Assembly (NCBI GenBank): GCA_013399305.1
Contig: VXAI01000138.1
Location: 744,001-808,000, forward strand
Reading direction: 5' to 3'
Source: Rostratula benghalensis
Taxonomy: Eukaryota > Chordata > Aves > Charadriiformes > Rostratulidae
Length of the DNA stretch: 64,000 nt
In this document: piece by piece, positions 37,730-51,986 of the stretch
Position numbering within the stretch: the first letter of the stretch is position 1
Layout of the letters: each line of letters starts with the position of its first letter
Notes under the pieces: generated by a model
Databases searched by the model: none
The model's input: the letters and a program-made list of their open reading frames with translations, nothing else
What the model was told of the DNA's origin: nothing
Program-made: the position numbers and the translations under genes

Positions 37730-40700
37730 CACAAAACACACCATGGGTACCATCAGCTGATGCCTTTCACTACACAACACCTAGGCTGAAGACTTCCTTC
37801 TCTAGGACTTTCCTGCTCAGATGGAGGTAACAAATGTATGGTTTTGATACTAAAGATGGTGAACTAGAATAGGCTTCTTCCAAATAGGAGCTGATTTCAA
37901 AAGGGAGAAAGTCAAAAGCTGTACGTATGTGTAATTCTGCATCTTAGTTGTGTAAGCAGCCAATGGACAGGTAAGGATTTCCCACAACCCACTGACTCAC
38001 AGAAATGCTGAGCTGTTGTTACTGCTGTCCAAAAATGAGGGGTTTTTTGAAAGTTAGAAGCTGATTACTTCTTTCAAGTCTAAACCTGTAAGTGACACAA
38101 TTTTTATTTCTGAAGCTGCTGGATTTCAGGATTTGTGCCCACGCAGGCTGCCATCCCTGGGTCTGAGAATGGGGACTTCCTGCTGGGCTGAAGGCTGTCA
38201 CCTTCACTGGAGCAGCAGGACATCAGTAATGAGAGTTTCCTGGTGTGTTATGCTCCTCAGGAGAGCAGAACAGTAGACACAGGCTTGTGAATTGAGGTCA
38301 TCTTTAGTCATGAATCCAGAGAGTAACAGCGCTATATTCCTGAGATGTTTTCCTACAATCATGCTGGAGTTTCAAAAAATGTATCTTTTTCACCTTGATT
38401 AACAGTCAGGGCAGAGCTGGGACAGAAGCACGAACTTTGAGTCCTCCTCAAGTCCCTCAACTGCCTGTTGAGGACGTGGTCCCAGATGGGAGTTAGTGTC
38501 CAAAGTTTGCACTTCTAGAAGCGTTAACTTCAGAAGCTGAAGATGGGAAGTATCTTAGGTACGAGCAGCTCAAGATTTAGGCTTTGTGTCTGCACCGTGT
38601 TCTATGTTTGTCCTGCCAAGTTTGGCAACCAAGGCCATTTCCATTACAGTCACCGTGAAACCCTTGTGGGATGTGGGGGGTGAAATTTCAGGAATATCCA
38701 AAAGATGCATGTGGCTTGAGCGGTAATTTGAACAAAAGTGAAGTGTGTGGTGCTTTTCTCAGTGGTTTTTTTTGGGTGGAGGTGGAGTTGTTTTGGCATT
38801 GTTTATTTGGTTTTGGGTTTTTTACTTACAGTGAAGTCTGCTCTTCAGTTGACAGGGCAAAGACATTTCTCATAGACAATACAGCCTCTACCTCTTCTGG
38901 GGACAAATTAGGAATTATAACACGTTTAATTTTGCTGCCTCGTAGAGATGAATGTCTGTAGTAATCCTTAAATCTGTAATACATCATGCCTGCATTTAAA
39001 TCACAGTTGCATGTTGTTCTGGAAATGCTAATGCTTTTAAATTTAATATGCGGAAAATCTAAATGCAAATGTTTTTCCGCAGCTTTGATTTTGGGGATGC
39101 TGGACACAGAAATGCTCTGTCTGGTTGATGGGTAGTTCTTCCCAGGCCACTGCGGAGAGCTCCAGCCTCCATTTCTGTATTCCACTGCAGGGAAGTCCTG
39201 TCCTGCCCTGAACAGCAGGAGCTTTTCTTCCCTCATGGCAAGCTCTGCTCTAACGCTGTTTCAGAAGTGAGGTTCTCCTTCCACAGCCTGAAATGGGAAC
39301 ATAAAGCTGAACATGTGTTTGGGGGAATTTTCATTCATCGCTGCATTAAGCAGGTGTTTGTGGCCCATTTCTTTCTTTTGGCCTCCATCCTATTTAAGGC
39401 ACGTTAGTGTTAGGTATGCTGATTACTGTGTTCCCAGTTGAGTGTCTCTCTTCAATTTCTTAGTAGAAAGACAGAGGGAAGTGAGTCCTCCACCTAGTCC
39501 TTTCCAGGTAGGTCTCTCAGTCTTATTCAAGCCATGGTTTTTGTGCAAAGAAAAGTGTCACTGTAAACATCTCTTTCATCAGCTAAGAAGAGGGGAGGAA
39601 GAAGGCTGGATGTTTTAATTTTTCACTTGCTAAGTTATTTCAAATCAAAGGCAGTAAATTGGGTAACAGGAAGCTGTTGTGGATCCGAATTCCAGGCAAG
39701 AGGGACCAGTCTTTTCCAAGTCTTAGAACTGTTAAATGGAAAATTTACTTCCATTTATCTCCTTTCAACTTGGGAAGTAATCCTTTCCCTCAGCAGCCTA
39801 TTGTTTAGTTACACGTGTAGGCTTGAGGTTCTTCATTTGACTAAAAACCGTTTTCCTAGGAAGGCACTGACAATAACCAACCTATATGAAGTTCTGCTTT
39901 CTAGCTGCTGTTAACTAAATTAGAATCAAATGGACTTATGTAAATGAAGAAATCAAAATAAGCTCTGTTAATTTTAAGCTCCTTGTGGAGCTGTTCAAAT
40001 GGATGTCTGATTTTCTTTCTTTTTCTTCCCCCCCCTCCCCCCTCCCGGCCTTTCTTTCAAAGCCCAGTAGTTTGTAGCTTAAGTGCCATTCACATCAACT
40101 GGGATTTAGGCAGCAAACTGGCTTCTTTAAAAGAGCAGATCTGTTTCAGTGCACTCCTTTAGGAAAAAAAGATCAAAATTTGTGTTTTGCTTAACTTTGT
40201 CACAGCAGATCTAGAGAATTTTCCACTCCATTCTCATGTGCAGTCACAGAGGTAGAAACAAGAACAGTGACAATATTTTTGGTGTAACTTTTCCTCCTGG
40301 CATTTTGTTATCTGTATCTTGCACATTTATTTTCAGCCTTCAGAAATACATGGCAAAGTTCGAACAGTTTGGGGTTTAGATTTCACTAATCTGATTGGAA
40401 ATGGAGCTTGGCAGAAGAAACCTTCTCTTGGTTCTTCCCGAGTGGACACTTGGATCGTGTTTCAGGGGATGAATGCTGGAGCTGGAGAGCAAGAGCAGAC
40501 AACACACGGCAAACACATCACTAAGAAATAACATTTAAAGGGTGTTGGGACTTTTGGGAAGGACTCATGAAGTGCAGGGGTAGCAAAAGCTGGCCATGGT
40601 TTGAATATGAAGAGTGATGTTTAGCCTCGGGCAGCGCTGTACAGGCAGGGTGTTGTTAAACCTGCCCCCACCCCTGCCTGGCACCCAAGTAGATAGAAAA

Positions 40701-43700
40701 TAGGTAAGGTTGGTAAGAATATACTTTTATGGGATTTACAAATGTTAAAGGTGTTTCTCAGAGCATAAAAAGGGCTGAAACAGTCCAAGGAAAGAATCTT
40801 ACAAAGGAGATTTGATGTTTAAAAGCAGCTTAATGCTGTTAAAATTAATGGAATAAATGTGTAAGTTGGCAGCTCAACACCTCGCTTTACAAGTCCTCGT
40901 GGGTATTTTCAGGAGAGATGTCAGAGGTACATTTGCAAAGGTGGGAAGAGCTGGGACTGTGCTGGGATGGAGTTGATAGCCCTGCAATATGGGGATTTGG
41001 ATTTTACACTGCTGAACAACAAACATTTCACTGTTGGTTCTGTGCTGGCCATCTGCGCTGCTTCCACTGCAGTTTTACTGAAGTCTTTCTCTATTTGAGT
41101 GTAGAGAACTCCCCCTCTGTCTGCAGTGCAGGTCAGTGGAACACTTTTCCTGCAAGAGGACACCTAAACTAGAGGTTGTACAGCCTGATTTGTAATCTGT
41201 GATGGTTTGATTTGTGCATATATTAATAACTTCACCCCATCACTGCAGTGTAGTCGTGTATAGGATAAAGATGTCTTCTAGTGAACAAACCGGGCAGAGG
41301 TACAAGGGCACAAAGTGAGCACAACATACTGTGTAAGTGTCTAATGAAACACGTCTCCCTGAGCCCTGAAGTTCTAGCTTTTTCGTGTTTGCAGGCAGTA
41401 CCAGGCTGTTGATCAGGTCTCCTTATAACCAGGGGGAGTTGGCAGAGCTCCTGCACCCCCATGATTTCCTGCAGGAGAGCTTGCACGGCCCCATGCTCTC
41501 TGGAGACCTGGATGAGGTCTGAGGAGGTGAGACCCACCTGCCCTCATCGCACTGCTCTTGGGTTTCTCTTCGTTTCACACCATTTATCTGCTCCCTTAAT
41601 TACCATATTTACAGGCCTGTGTGTTCTTACCCAAAAGGCATTTAAACTTGACAGTGTAACAGGCTGTGCTGGGGAGGGTAAATAGCTGTTTATTACCTGT
41701 CCTTGTTAATGCACACTCTGCCACATCAGTACCCACGTGATAATGTGTGTGACGTTTGCAGAAGTTTTTCTTTGCAAATCAAATCCAGCTCTTTAAGGAT
41801 TCGTAATATTGAGAAGTTGCTGATTTTACCAGTCACAAGAAAAAATGGATAATAAAACCTTAACCTATTTCAATGGAAATTGCTATGGTATAGAAAATAC
41901 TTTCAATATATTTAGTAAAAATGGAGCATTTAATTGCAAAGCTTTATGTAGAAGATGATGTTAAAAGCCTGAGTTACTGAATTTTAATGACTCTTGCTAA
42001 TTCAGAATTCTTTTAAAGTACCAGTTTAGATTCGATTTATCTTCAGATTTAGGTTGTGGCTTAATCAAAAGGATTCCTCTTTCAGCACTGCTCTGTACCC
42101 TTTGTGCTGTTGTCACGTTGCAAAGGAGGCACAAGTGTAGCTGCCGGCTGGCTGAGCTGGCTGGGAGTTCCTCTGGCGTGGGGAAGAGCAGGGGAACTGG
42201 GACCAGTGGGTGCAGCCCAGTGGGATGCCTTGTGGAGAGCCTTTAGGGCTGTGTCTGGCCCTTGGGACTGTCCTCAGGTGGCTCTTTTATCTCAGGGTAA
42301 AAATCAAGGGGATAGTTCCCTAAAACCAGAATGAGTGTAAGACCAAAACTTGCTGAAACTGCAATATTAAGATTCATTAGTATAAACCAGTTTTGTTTTA
42401 AACAAGAACCAACTTTACTCATCTTTGAAGTCCTTAGGGCTATTGGTTTTTCTTAGCTTAGAGCTACAGACACATAACGTTCATTTACGTTTTCAGCACG
42501 CTTTTATGTTAGATGCATTGGTCATTTTTGTGATGGTAGAGACATTACCTGTTTCTCAGCACAAAGCTTTGTGTATTAATAAGAAAGCTAAAGCAGTTCG
42601 GGTTCCCACAGCGTATCCTTTCTAAGGTGTTTTACACTCAATATGCCACCAGCTGCTGCATGACTGGGATGGGAGACTTCATCCACCTCTTCTGGGAGGA
42701 TCATGGCTAAAAAGGGAGTCATTGTCACCACTCAGTCACTGAGCACTGCTACTTTGTTCCTTATTTTCCTTTCCTCCATCATCAAAGTGAGATTTGTTTT
42801 TACGACAGACTTCCTTTCCCCTGACCGGGACTGATCTCCTTTCAAAAATAATCCACTCCCCATCACGGATGTTCTGTGATACCTCATCCATCTCTGTCAC
42901 AAAGGAACAAATCTCCCTTTCAGAAGGGCTCAGCTGATGGTCCCTCAGACGCGACCACCGAGTCCCTGCTCCCCCAGGGGAGAGACTCCTGGGGCAGCGC
43001 GGGCCGCGGCGGAGGCAGAAGCTCTGGTGTTCCAGTGGGGGGGCCCTTATTTACGGGCTCATATTTAAGGTTATTGTCCTAGAAAGGATCCCTGTGATCG
43101 TGTAACCTAACAGTTCCTGTCTGCAGTAAGGCCATGGAACTGCTCAGAGGGTGTGGGGGGGTTTGTTGGGTTTTTCAAAATGTTCTGTGTGAGCAAATGA
43201 ACCCCAGCAAACGGAGACCCAGCAGTCTCCGCAGCTGAAGCCAGGTGAGCCCAACGCTGAACTTTTGAAACTCAGTTTGAAGAGTTGTCACGATCCACTG
43301 AGAAATGGCATTAAAAGTGAAGCTTCATTTTTTTCACCCCCCAAGCACGCTCAGCGAGGAAGGGTTGAAGGGTTATTGCAGCTCTGTCTGCAGGGAGGCG
43401 TTTGTCACTTACTGTAAAACCTGCTGAAGCAACACCTAAATGACTGGAGATCTGAGCCTCAGGGAATAAGTTAAAAGTGGATTTGATCTTAACTCTGCAT
43501 TGCCTTGTTTTGGGGAGTTTAAAATGCCCCCAACACTGTTTGAAGCTAACTACGGTGACGGGGTGGATGTGGTTTGGTGCGTAATACGCTGAGAGGGAGA
43601 CAGAGGAGCCCGTGTGTTCCATGACTGGGAGTGTAAAAGATGTGGTCATGCTCCAGCCTCTTCCTTAGAAACTGAGCCAAGAAAATGCTTCATGGGCTTG

Positions 43701-46700
43701 GAGTAGGAGCTCCTCAAAAATAAAGAGAGTATAACTTTTTTTTTTTTTAATTAGACTGTAGTCATTTGGGCCGTTTCTCATCTCTGCTGTGTGTAACCGT
43801 AGCAGAGATGCAGACAGCAGCAACAGATTTTAATTTAAACTTTTTGCCAGCTTTATATTTTCTTATGCAATTTACTTTTTAAAATTAAGAGCACATGTTT
43901 TCCTTCCACATAACATGCAGAACATTTATTGGCATTTTAAATAGGGCAAAGTGAGTGAGCAACCTTCTTTTTTTCTTTCAAGTCTATTTTTTCCCTGCAG
44001 GCAAATTGCTGTGGGCTCATGACCCACCCTTTTTATGACACTATTTCAGCACAGATATTCTTAGTTAGAATTCTAAGTTGTTCCTTTGAAACAGGAATAG
44101 AAATCAGCATCTCAGCGAGCAGTTTCCTCAGCGAAGGGATTGTCAATGTGTGTGTCCACATACATACAAGTGTGCCATATAAATTCATATGAAATCTCTA
44201 CCCTGGCACACAGCTTACTTTAAATGGTTGTATTTTTGTTCCATCTGGGATACTCTGGTGGTTTCTTCTTATTTGTTTTTCTTTTTGTGGGTTACCAGTC
44301 GTTTTAGGAAACGCTTTCTTGTTTGGGACTTGCTGCTATGGCTTGGCCCTCCTCTGGCGTCGCTGTGAACTCCTGCTTTGGGAGAGAGATCTGGATCCCT
44401 TTTTCTTCATTTTTCATATTGTACCTGTACAACCGAAGTAAGGACTGTCACATTTTAATCCAAAAAACCAAAGGCAGCAAGTAGCAATGAAATTTTGGAC
44501 CCGTTGTATAGTGAGAAGTCTTTATTTCTGTGTTTAAGCCTTTCTTTGGCACAAGGACCTTTTGCAGTGGTCGAGGTTTCGGGTGTGTGCTTCTCACAGC
44601 GGCTCTTGTACCCAGGTTGTTGTTTGGACCATGCGAGCCCTTCGGCAGACGGGGTCCACAAACACCCGTCTGAGCAGCCTGGGAAAGAGCTGAAGAAGCC
44701 AGTGCTGAGGAAGGGGGTTCAGTTTTACAGAGAAACCAAACCAGCATCATCCCTTCAGACCTCAGGCATGAGAAAGGGGGATTTTGTAATTGCATCTCCC
44801 GTTTTTCCACAGAATCATTAAGAAAAGACAGTTGCTCTAAGTTTTGTATTTCATTAATTTTTCACAACTGAGAACTATGTTATCATGGGATCTTTTTTCC
44901 TAGTTGTACTAATTTGCCTCCATTTAAATCTAATAGTAGTTTGTTAAACCTGGCATGTGGAGTAGCAGAATCTCAGTGATGGAAAGTTTGGGGTTCGTGT
45001 CACACGGAGGTGTCCTGTGCAGCAAGGTGTTCCTCCGTGAGCGGCTCCTGACAGTGACTTTGTTTATGGAAAAAATAATCTGGCTGTGAGAATTAGACTT
45101 ATTTTCAAGTAAGTAATTACCAAGAACTGCGGCTGTGATCCCCAGTATAAGCTTTTCCCAGTCACTTTGGAGAGATTAGATGTCTCTTAACATCATCTCA
45201 CCAGTAGTGAAGTTGCTCCAAAAGGACTCCTTTAATCATATTAGTTTCGCTGCCATCGCCCCGTCTTCAGATTCTTTCTTCTTTCCTAATAGAACCAAAT
45301 CTGCTTTTGCCATCTCCTATGTCCAACAGTAATGCTCCTGTGCATATTAATTCCTGTTACTCTACCTATAGCATCCAGCCCACTGTCTTTTGGTTTTGAA
45401 CCCGAGGGCTCAGAGCTGTACTTTCTCCACGTGCAGGCAGTAGAAAACACTGTATTGTGATTTTCTGTTGGCTTTGTGTAAGAATTATTGAATATAGAAC
45501 AAGGTAAAGCAGAAAGACCTAACATTGAGTCAGGAATTCGCCCAGTTTCTCTTTTGGCTGGTATCATGATTTATGAATGAATTTTCCCTGTATTATAGGA
45601 AGAGTTAGCCTTGGGTCTTTACCCTAAGTATTTTATCAAACTCTTTAGGAGACTTCGGAGCAATGTGATAGATATCTTAGTTTCACTTATATGGTAAGAA
45701 AAAAAGTTTAAGGAAGTTTTCTTTTTTAAAACAGGAGGAGGGAGAAAAAAATAAAAAGGAATGCAGTAATGGAGGGAGAATGAGCTCTCAAAAAAAGCTC
45801 AGATTAGAAAATAATTGTTACTATTCCAGGCAGGACTTGCATCGGGACAGCTGTTAAAAACCCCAAATGCTACTCCGGGTGTCAGTTCAGAACTCAGACC
45901 ATGCCATCCTATAGAAATTGTGGTGCTCTGGCATTTCTTTGGTTAAGTAAAAGCCAGTTGAGCTAATGCTTTGTTATAATCTGGAGGTGAAATTATTTTC
46001 TAAAAGAATTATACAAGTATATTGCAGATTATAATTATGTACTAAAATGACCTTTCCACTTTAGTCTGTACGCAGATTTAAGAAATTACATGTGTAGAGG
46101 GAAAGATCAGGGAGGGAAACGCTCTCGTGCAGATGATGTGGTGTGAGATGTGTTTGAGATGAAGCTGACAGAATCGTGTGGCCTGTGCTCTACTCTGTCT
46201 GTGAGGGACGTGCTCGTTGCCTCTCTCTACACACAGGATCCTCCTGGGACAGAGCAGGGTGCCCATGAGGAACTGAGAAAGTGTGGAGGCAAACAGCAGT
46301 CTTGTGACACGTTTCTGAGGTGGTTAATGTCATTTCATACACACCAGAGCTGTGACAGTCAAAGGACACAACTGAAGGTTGTCTTTTATTACACAATATA
46401 GGTCAAATAGTTGGGAGAATAGGCAAACTTTCAAACCTGGATTTTTCTCTCTCAGGTCACGGTATTTATAACAATCTGTCTTGGGATGTTAACGTACAAG
46501 GCAATGTTTCTGATAGGCGTTCATTCCCCAACCTTGGTCAGAAATGAATGGTTCTTTTTCAAAGGTTTGTAGTAACGTGGTTTTCAGAGACTGCAAACAG
46601 ATGGTTTAGCTGAATACAAACAGTATATTAAAAATGTCTAAAGAAGAAAAATGGTAGCTGGAGAGAGAGATCAGTTCAGAGCTCCAGGAGCAGTAGCTGG

Positions 46701-47800
46701 CACTCCAGGGCAGTGGGATCTTTAATTACACAGCAATTTCCATCAGTTTTTCTTACAAAACCTTTAATAAGCTGAGCTGAGTCATTGATTTCTCATCTCA
46801 GTATTATCACATCCTCTGTGAAAGAATTCCAGGGAACTGCATGGCTACTTGTGAAGCAGGGCGGAAAAGGGGAAATGCTGTGTAAGGTTTTTGGTGAAAA
46901 AGGCTAATTTTCAGATTGCATTGAATGGAAATGTATATGTGCTTGCAACATCCTGCCTCGCAGTTGGCCGTCGGTGACACGAGCTTTGTGCAGGAAGGAG
47001 CAGAGGGAAGGGATGAGAGCTGCACACAAGTGTACGTCAGAGCATAAACCTGTGCTGAGCTGCCAGCCAGCAGCCACCTGGGTCCTCAGGTCTCTCCAGA
47101 CCCCAGCACGCTCCCCGGGGAAGGCATGAGCTCTTCTGCCCCTGCCCCATCGTCCCCCGATGCCACCGCTGTGTCACACGGCGATTTCTGCTCCCAAGGC
47201 CTAAGGATGATCTGTCAGCACAGGAAAGAGTTGTGGATTCTGAAACCTGTGTCTTGTGTTTTGAAGGTCCTGTCTCTTCTCTACTGTGTTTGCAGAGTCC
47301 TAAGGGTTCTCTGCATTGGCCCTTGTCACCTCCTCTCGGTGTGCTCTGGTTCCCACACCTGGAGCAGGACATTCTTTGATATGTTCCTGGAGGTGTATGT
47401 TATCAGATCATGGTGAAATACAGTCCGTAATCTGTAGTATCGATTGACAAATGGCTGATAAGATGCTGATACCTTGTTAGGAGGTGGCAGGTCATTTCTT
47501 AAGGGAGAAAAAAAGACTAAAAGAAGGCCTGGATATTAGACATAGTGATTATATGGCACAAACTAAATTTTTCCCCCTATGGGGGCACTCCCTCCAAAAA
47601 CGTAAATTTGCTCCATCCATGCTTTGGGTGGGAGAGGCTGCATTCACCTGTGGGTGTGAAGAGAGCAGTAAGAGCGGCCAAGGAAGGGGATAGAGAATCC
47701 TTCTGACCTCCCTCCTACCCCAGCTAACAGCCTGCCTCGGAAGATCAAGTGGGGGTGTGTGGTTTTGGGGTTGTTTCTTATACTTTGTTCTGTATTTCAG

Positions 47801-48031
47801 GTTATCTGTGATATGGAGAAACAAATCCACAAGCTGAGGGAAGAGCTCATCCAGGTGAATGCTCAGCGGAAGCAGCAGCTGCTGGAGCTGAGCCGCCAGT
47901 GGGAAGAGGAGAAGCAGAGGGTGGCTCAAGATCACGAGACAGCGTTGAACAAGCTGAAAGTGGAGGCAGAAAAAATGACGTTAGAGCTGAAGAAGATACA
48001 CGCGGCAGAAACAGAGAAGGCCTTGGAAAAG
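47801..48031 (+). CDS. CEP112: CEP112 internal exon d (77 codons)
   Basis: This is a 231-bp symmetric phase 0 exon, the longest here. Acceptor is CTGTATTTCAG, donor AAG|GTAGGA. It encodes 77 residues, beginning VICDMEKQIHKLREELIQVN, passing through QRKQQLLELSRQWEEEKQR and ending ETEKALEK. M5, I9, L12, L16 and V19 give a textbook 4-3-4-3 heptad core. The words KLREEL, RKQQL, LELKK and HAAETE agree with my memory of vertebrate CEP112. Codon usage is GC-richer than the flanking introns (many CTG, GAG, AAG). The frame stays open past the donor to 48133, so retention would add about 34 residues before a stop. Confidence 0.94.
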
Positions 48032-51000
48032 GTAGGAGGTTCACGTGGGGCTGCTGCTTCTGGCACGGCAGAGGGGGAGCAACCACCCCAAAAGTTCAGT
48101 CTCACTGAGGAAAAACGTTTAGGTGTCACCTGAGTTGCAAAAAGAGATGTGTGACGCAGATGTGATGTGGGATGATGCGGTCACGGTGTGGGGACAGAAG
48201 GTTTTGTGGCTCTGCAGTGAGGGTGGTCACGGCTGTGGTCACTTGCCCCGAGCGTGGCACCTGGGCAGCTCTGACCAGCCATGGGGAGGGGGGGACGGGG
48301 ACAGCCATGCAGTGCTCGGAGCTGCTGGGACTTGAAAAATCCAGATGATTTCAAGGGCAAAGGCAGCCGAGGCCTGGGCTGATCACTCCTGCTTTGCTGG
48401 AGCAGAGAGGGTGGAACGGGCAGTTCTGTCTAACTGAGCTTTTTCTCCCTTAGAAAGAGGGAAAGTTCTTAAGGAGGAAGAAGTTCAGGCTAAATCTGCA
48501 AGGAAATTGGGTCTCGTTGCTAACAGTGGCTGGTCTACTTTTGCCTGTGTGCGTCGGGTGAGCGAGGGCTCTGTGAAAAGCTTGAAAATAGAAATGAATG
48601 TTTCAGACACATCAAGGCTTCCCTCCCCCTTCCTCTCAGTGGGGTCACTGGTGCTCACCGGTGCTGAGCATCCCCTCATACCTGCATCTTCTTTTCAAGG
48701 ATTTCAGCACGTTAGGGATGATGCAAGCTAAAACATGTGAGTCTTATTTCAAAAGCTAAACTAAAAAAACCCCACGTAATATTTCCGGTAGACGAGGTGT
48801 GTATGTGAGCAGGTAGTTGTTGAAGTGTCTGTTATGTGCTGTAATGGAATAAATCATATGTTTTGTTGCAAAGTGAGGGAGGGTGGCACAAATTAACAAT
48901 CTGCAGATTCTGTTTGAACAGCCTTTGTGAAAGTGACATTTCATTTACCTGCCTCAGGTTCTTGGTCTGTGATTTGGAAGAGCATTCGGGGGATTATGCT
49001 GGAAATCAGCCAGCCTGAAGCCATTAAAATGGCTGTGATCAACAATTCAGAATCTTTTCTGAATGTAAGGAAAGCTCCGCTTGGCATAATTATTTAAAGC
49101 CAAGGTCACAGAAAGTATTTAAACCTTTGAAATTCATCATTAAAGGATTAATTTTAACTCAGGAAGACATTGTCATTTTTGCTTAAAAATGGAATTTGAA
49201 TCTCAATTCTTTTCTTTCTTTGATCTTTTTTTACATGTGTAGTATAGCAAAAGAAAAGTTCACTTTTTTACATCCTCAAATTAAACTTACAAATAATCCT
49301 TCATAGGGCAATATCTTTAATAGTCTTGAATTGTCATTTCTGTCAGAAATACTGTTTTGTTAAAATTTGTTGGAGTTTTTCTGGTTTTTTTTTTTTAAAC
49401 TGCTAATTTTAAGCTATATTAACTGCTATTGAATTTTTTTTTTTATTTAACCTACTTCCCTATTTCCAGCACATGTTGAGTAAAAGATAGAAGGGGGGGA
49501 GTATCTCTGTTGGAAAGTCTCTCCCAGACACATGAAAATACCTTGCCTTACCTTCAAATCTCCCATTACCATTCTGCTTCGTTTTGCTCTGCCAAATGTA
49601 GAGCTGTGGAAATTGGCCCCAAAGTCCCAAAGTCAAAGCAGCTTGGAGGGCAAACTCCATTTAAAGCTCAGAAGGTACAGTTTCAGCTAACACAAGCTCA
49701 AATCTTGATCCTATTGAAGTCCACAAAACTTGGATGAAGGAGATTTTGTCCAAGGGCAGGGAGAGGAAAGCAGCTTCTTAATTGCTTTTAAAAGTCTTTA
49801 TTTTTCTCTCAAATGTTGTTACCTTGAAATTTAGGACAATATAGGAGAAAGATTTGTCCTCTAAATTTCCATTTTTTTCTGTCAATTCTGTAAAAATTCC
49901 TTAAAAATCCAAGGGGAAGCTGAATTTGACTGTTTGAGCTTGGAACATCTGACTGCCCGGCTTTTCTGAGGGTGGGTGCTGGCCCAAGTGAAGGATCTCA
50001 TTCCTCTTGGTCTCTTTTGTGAGTAACACTGATTTCTGTGTGGATTGTTTCATCTAATTGTGGACTGTTGTTCACGTGAACATGATGAAATGCAAAAGAA
50101 ATGGCTAAAACTCAAGTGAAAAGAAAGATTGAAGGAAAACTGAGCAGAAGGAGACGCAGGGTTGACAGGTATTGCCTTCCCCATTGCCCTGCCGCAGTGG
50201 GGATGGGAGGTTGGGGCAGAGACAGAGGAGCAGCTTTCATTGCAAGAGCACTGGGTATTTGAATACTGGTCGGTATTTGTGGACAGCTTGTCAATATTTA
50301 GGGACACAGAATTTAATTTTCTACAGTCTTTAATTTTCTGTTGCTTAAAAATCCCAAGCTGAAAGATAATACATTGTTTATTGCAATATTTTAGTTGGTT
50401 CATTTTGTTAGTGATTACAGCAATTAGTGCCAGAATGCTGCTCAGGAAGTGTAGTGCAGTCATGTTTTTGAACCTGTGATTCCAAAAGCAAATATCTGTT
50501 ACCAGTTGTTGCATCTCCCAGTCCGTAGGGAATGGGAACTGCGGGGGAATGGCACAGTGTAACCTGCTGCAGGGGGAAAATAAACAGGGCACCTGCTGTT
50601 GTGGAAACGGTGATAAAGGGAAAGGCCCATCATTTTCCAGTGACCTCCCCTGTTGCAGGCTGTAAATCCAGTTTGGCAGCACTGTGTTCCCAAGTGAGCT
50701 GTGGTCTTGGACCCTCTCGTGGCTGCGCTGGGCTCCTCTGAGACCTCTCCGTGTCCCCCGAGCTGCAGGAGGAGCTGACCAGGGCTCTGCCCCAAATGCA
50801 GTCGGAGGATTTCTGTCAGCAAGGTCCTTGTCACCAGCCTGGCAGAGATGGGGCTGGGGGGACACAGGAGCAGCTTGGCTCCTGCCAGGCTGATGCTGCT
50901 CCTGCTGGGACAGGGAGTGGGGTTGCCTTTAGCCTGGCTCAGTCGGGGGTCCCAGCCCCGTCACCTCCTAAGACATAACAGGGTAGTTGTGTTACAGAAA

Positions 51001-51968
51001 CACCCTATCAGGTAAGGATAACAAATTCCAATGTGCTTAAGGTCAGAGAAGCCTTGGTGCACATAAATGGGACAAAGCTTCAAGCTGATGGCATGCAAAT
51101 TTGAAATGGTATCTGTTATCTGGCTTTACATGAAAATGACTTGAGAATATCTGCAAATTATTTCTTGCCTATTAGTTAAGGAATCTTAAATATGGTTTCA
51201 GAAGAACACTTGTATTCTCTCTTATGATTTTGATTTACTTGTAAAGCATAGATTCAATTTTTGTGTTTCATTGTAGCAAGTGATTATGGCATTTTCTGAT
51301 GTGATGGTAAGTTTTATTATTATTTTTTTTATTGAAGTCATACCTCATTATGATGAAACGAAACACAACCTTATTAGAGCTCCAGGATGCTGCAGTTGGG
51401 CTGCACCACTGGCAGACGGGAGCATTGCAGGCTGCATCATTGCCCAGGTGCCAGGGGCTGCACACAGCTTGTGAGTGCTTCCAGGTTTGCCAGAAATCAC
51501 TAAAAGCAAGAGAGAACCCACGTTTCTAAGTGCGTGCAGATGTGAAGCTTGGCTAAGACAGCGGCTTGCAACATTGGTCTGTGGTGTTTTGTTGGCAGAG
51601 AAAATGAGCACTGAGGAAGCCTGACCCTCAGCTCACAGAGACGCTCGCTGGGCTCAGAGGAAGCAACCCTGGAACTGAAAACATCCCATAAAAAGCTCTC
51701 TTTGAGCGGCGCACATGAGTAAATTGGAGTGGGAGGAAAAGGCTGGGGTGTTTTCCTCTCTAAATAATTTTCAACATTTAGCTTTTTATTGACTTCTTTT
51801 CTATATTTAAATAGGTATTTTGGCTCACCCTGTTAAATCTTTATGCAGGTTCCAGGAACATCTAATTCTCTTTCAGTGCTGCTTTTCTTGTGGAGAAGTA
51901 ATTTACATTTTTGTGCATTGACTGTACTGAACACCCATGATATTTGATGACAGGATGAAGCTGTAGTC

Positions 51969-51986
51969 AAAAAAAAAAAAAAAAAA
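51969..51986. repeat. A18 homopolymer
   Basis: Eighteen A residues follow GCTGTAGTC. No retroposed gene or SINE body is recognisable upstream, so I treat it as simple sequence. Confidence 0.85.

Larger units (their letters stand above)
22136..47800 (+). other. CEP112: CEP112 intron between exons c and d (25.7 kb)
   Basis: This is the largest intron in the window, 25665 bp, phase 0, with donor GTAATG and acceptor TGTATTTCAG. Just after the donor lies a pyrimidine tract of about 50 bp (22257-22309). Further in are T18 at 26740-26757, an X-box-like site at 27903-27916, a degraded CR1 at 28966-29780 and a GC-rich, CpG-poor patch at about 30600-31130. Two unique stretches with the look of conserved regulatory DNA are at 31450-32160 and 35690-36420. 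The rest is AT-rich unique sequence without a recognisable gene. Frames at 30713-31174, 34681-35205 and 36772-37155 are open but have no domain I recognise. Confidence 0.85.

Noticed and set aside
38826..39236. 136-codon minus-strand frame as a retropseudogene
   Set aside because: No similarity to a known protein that I recognise, no poly-A tail and no target-site duplication.
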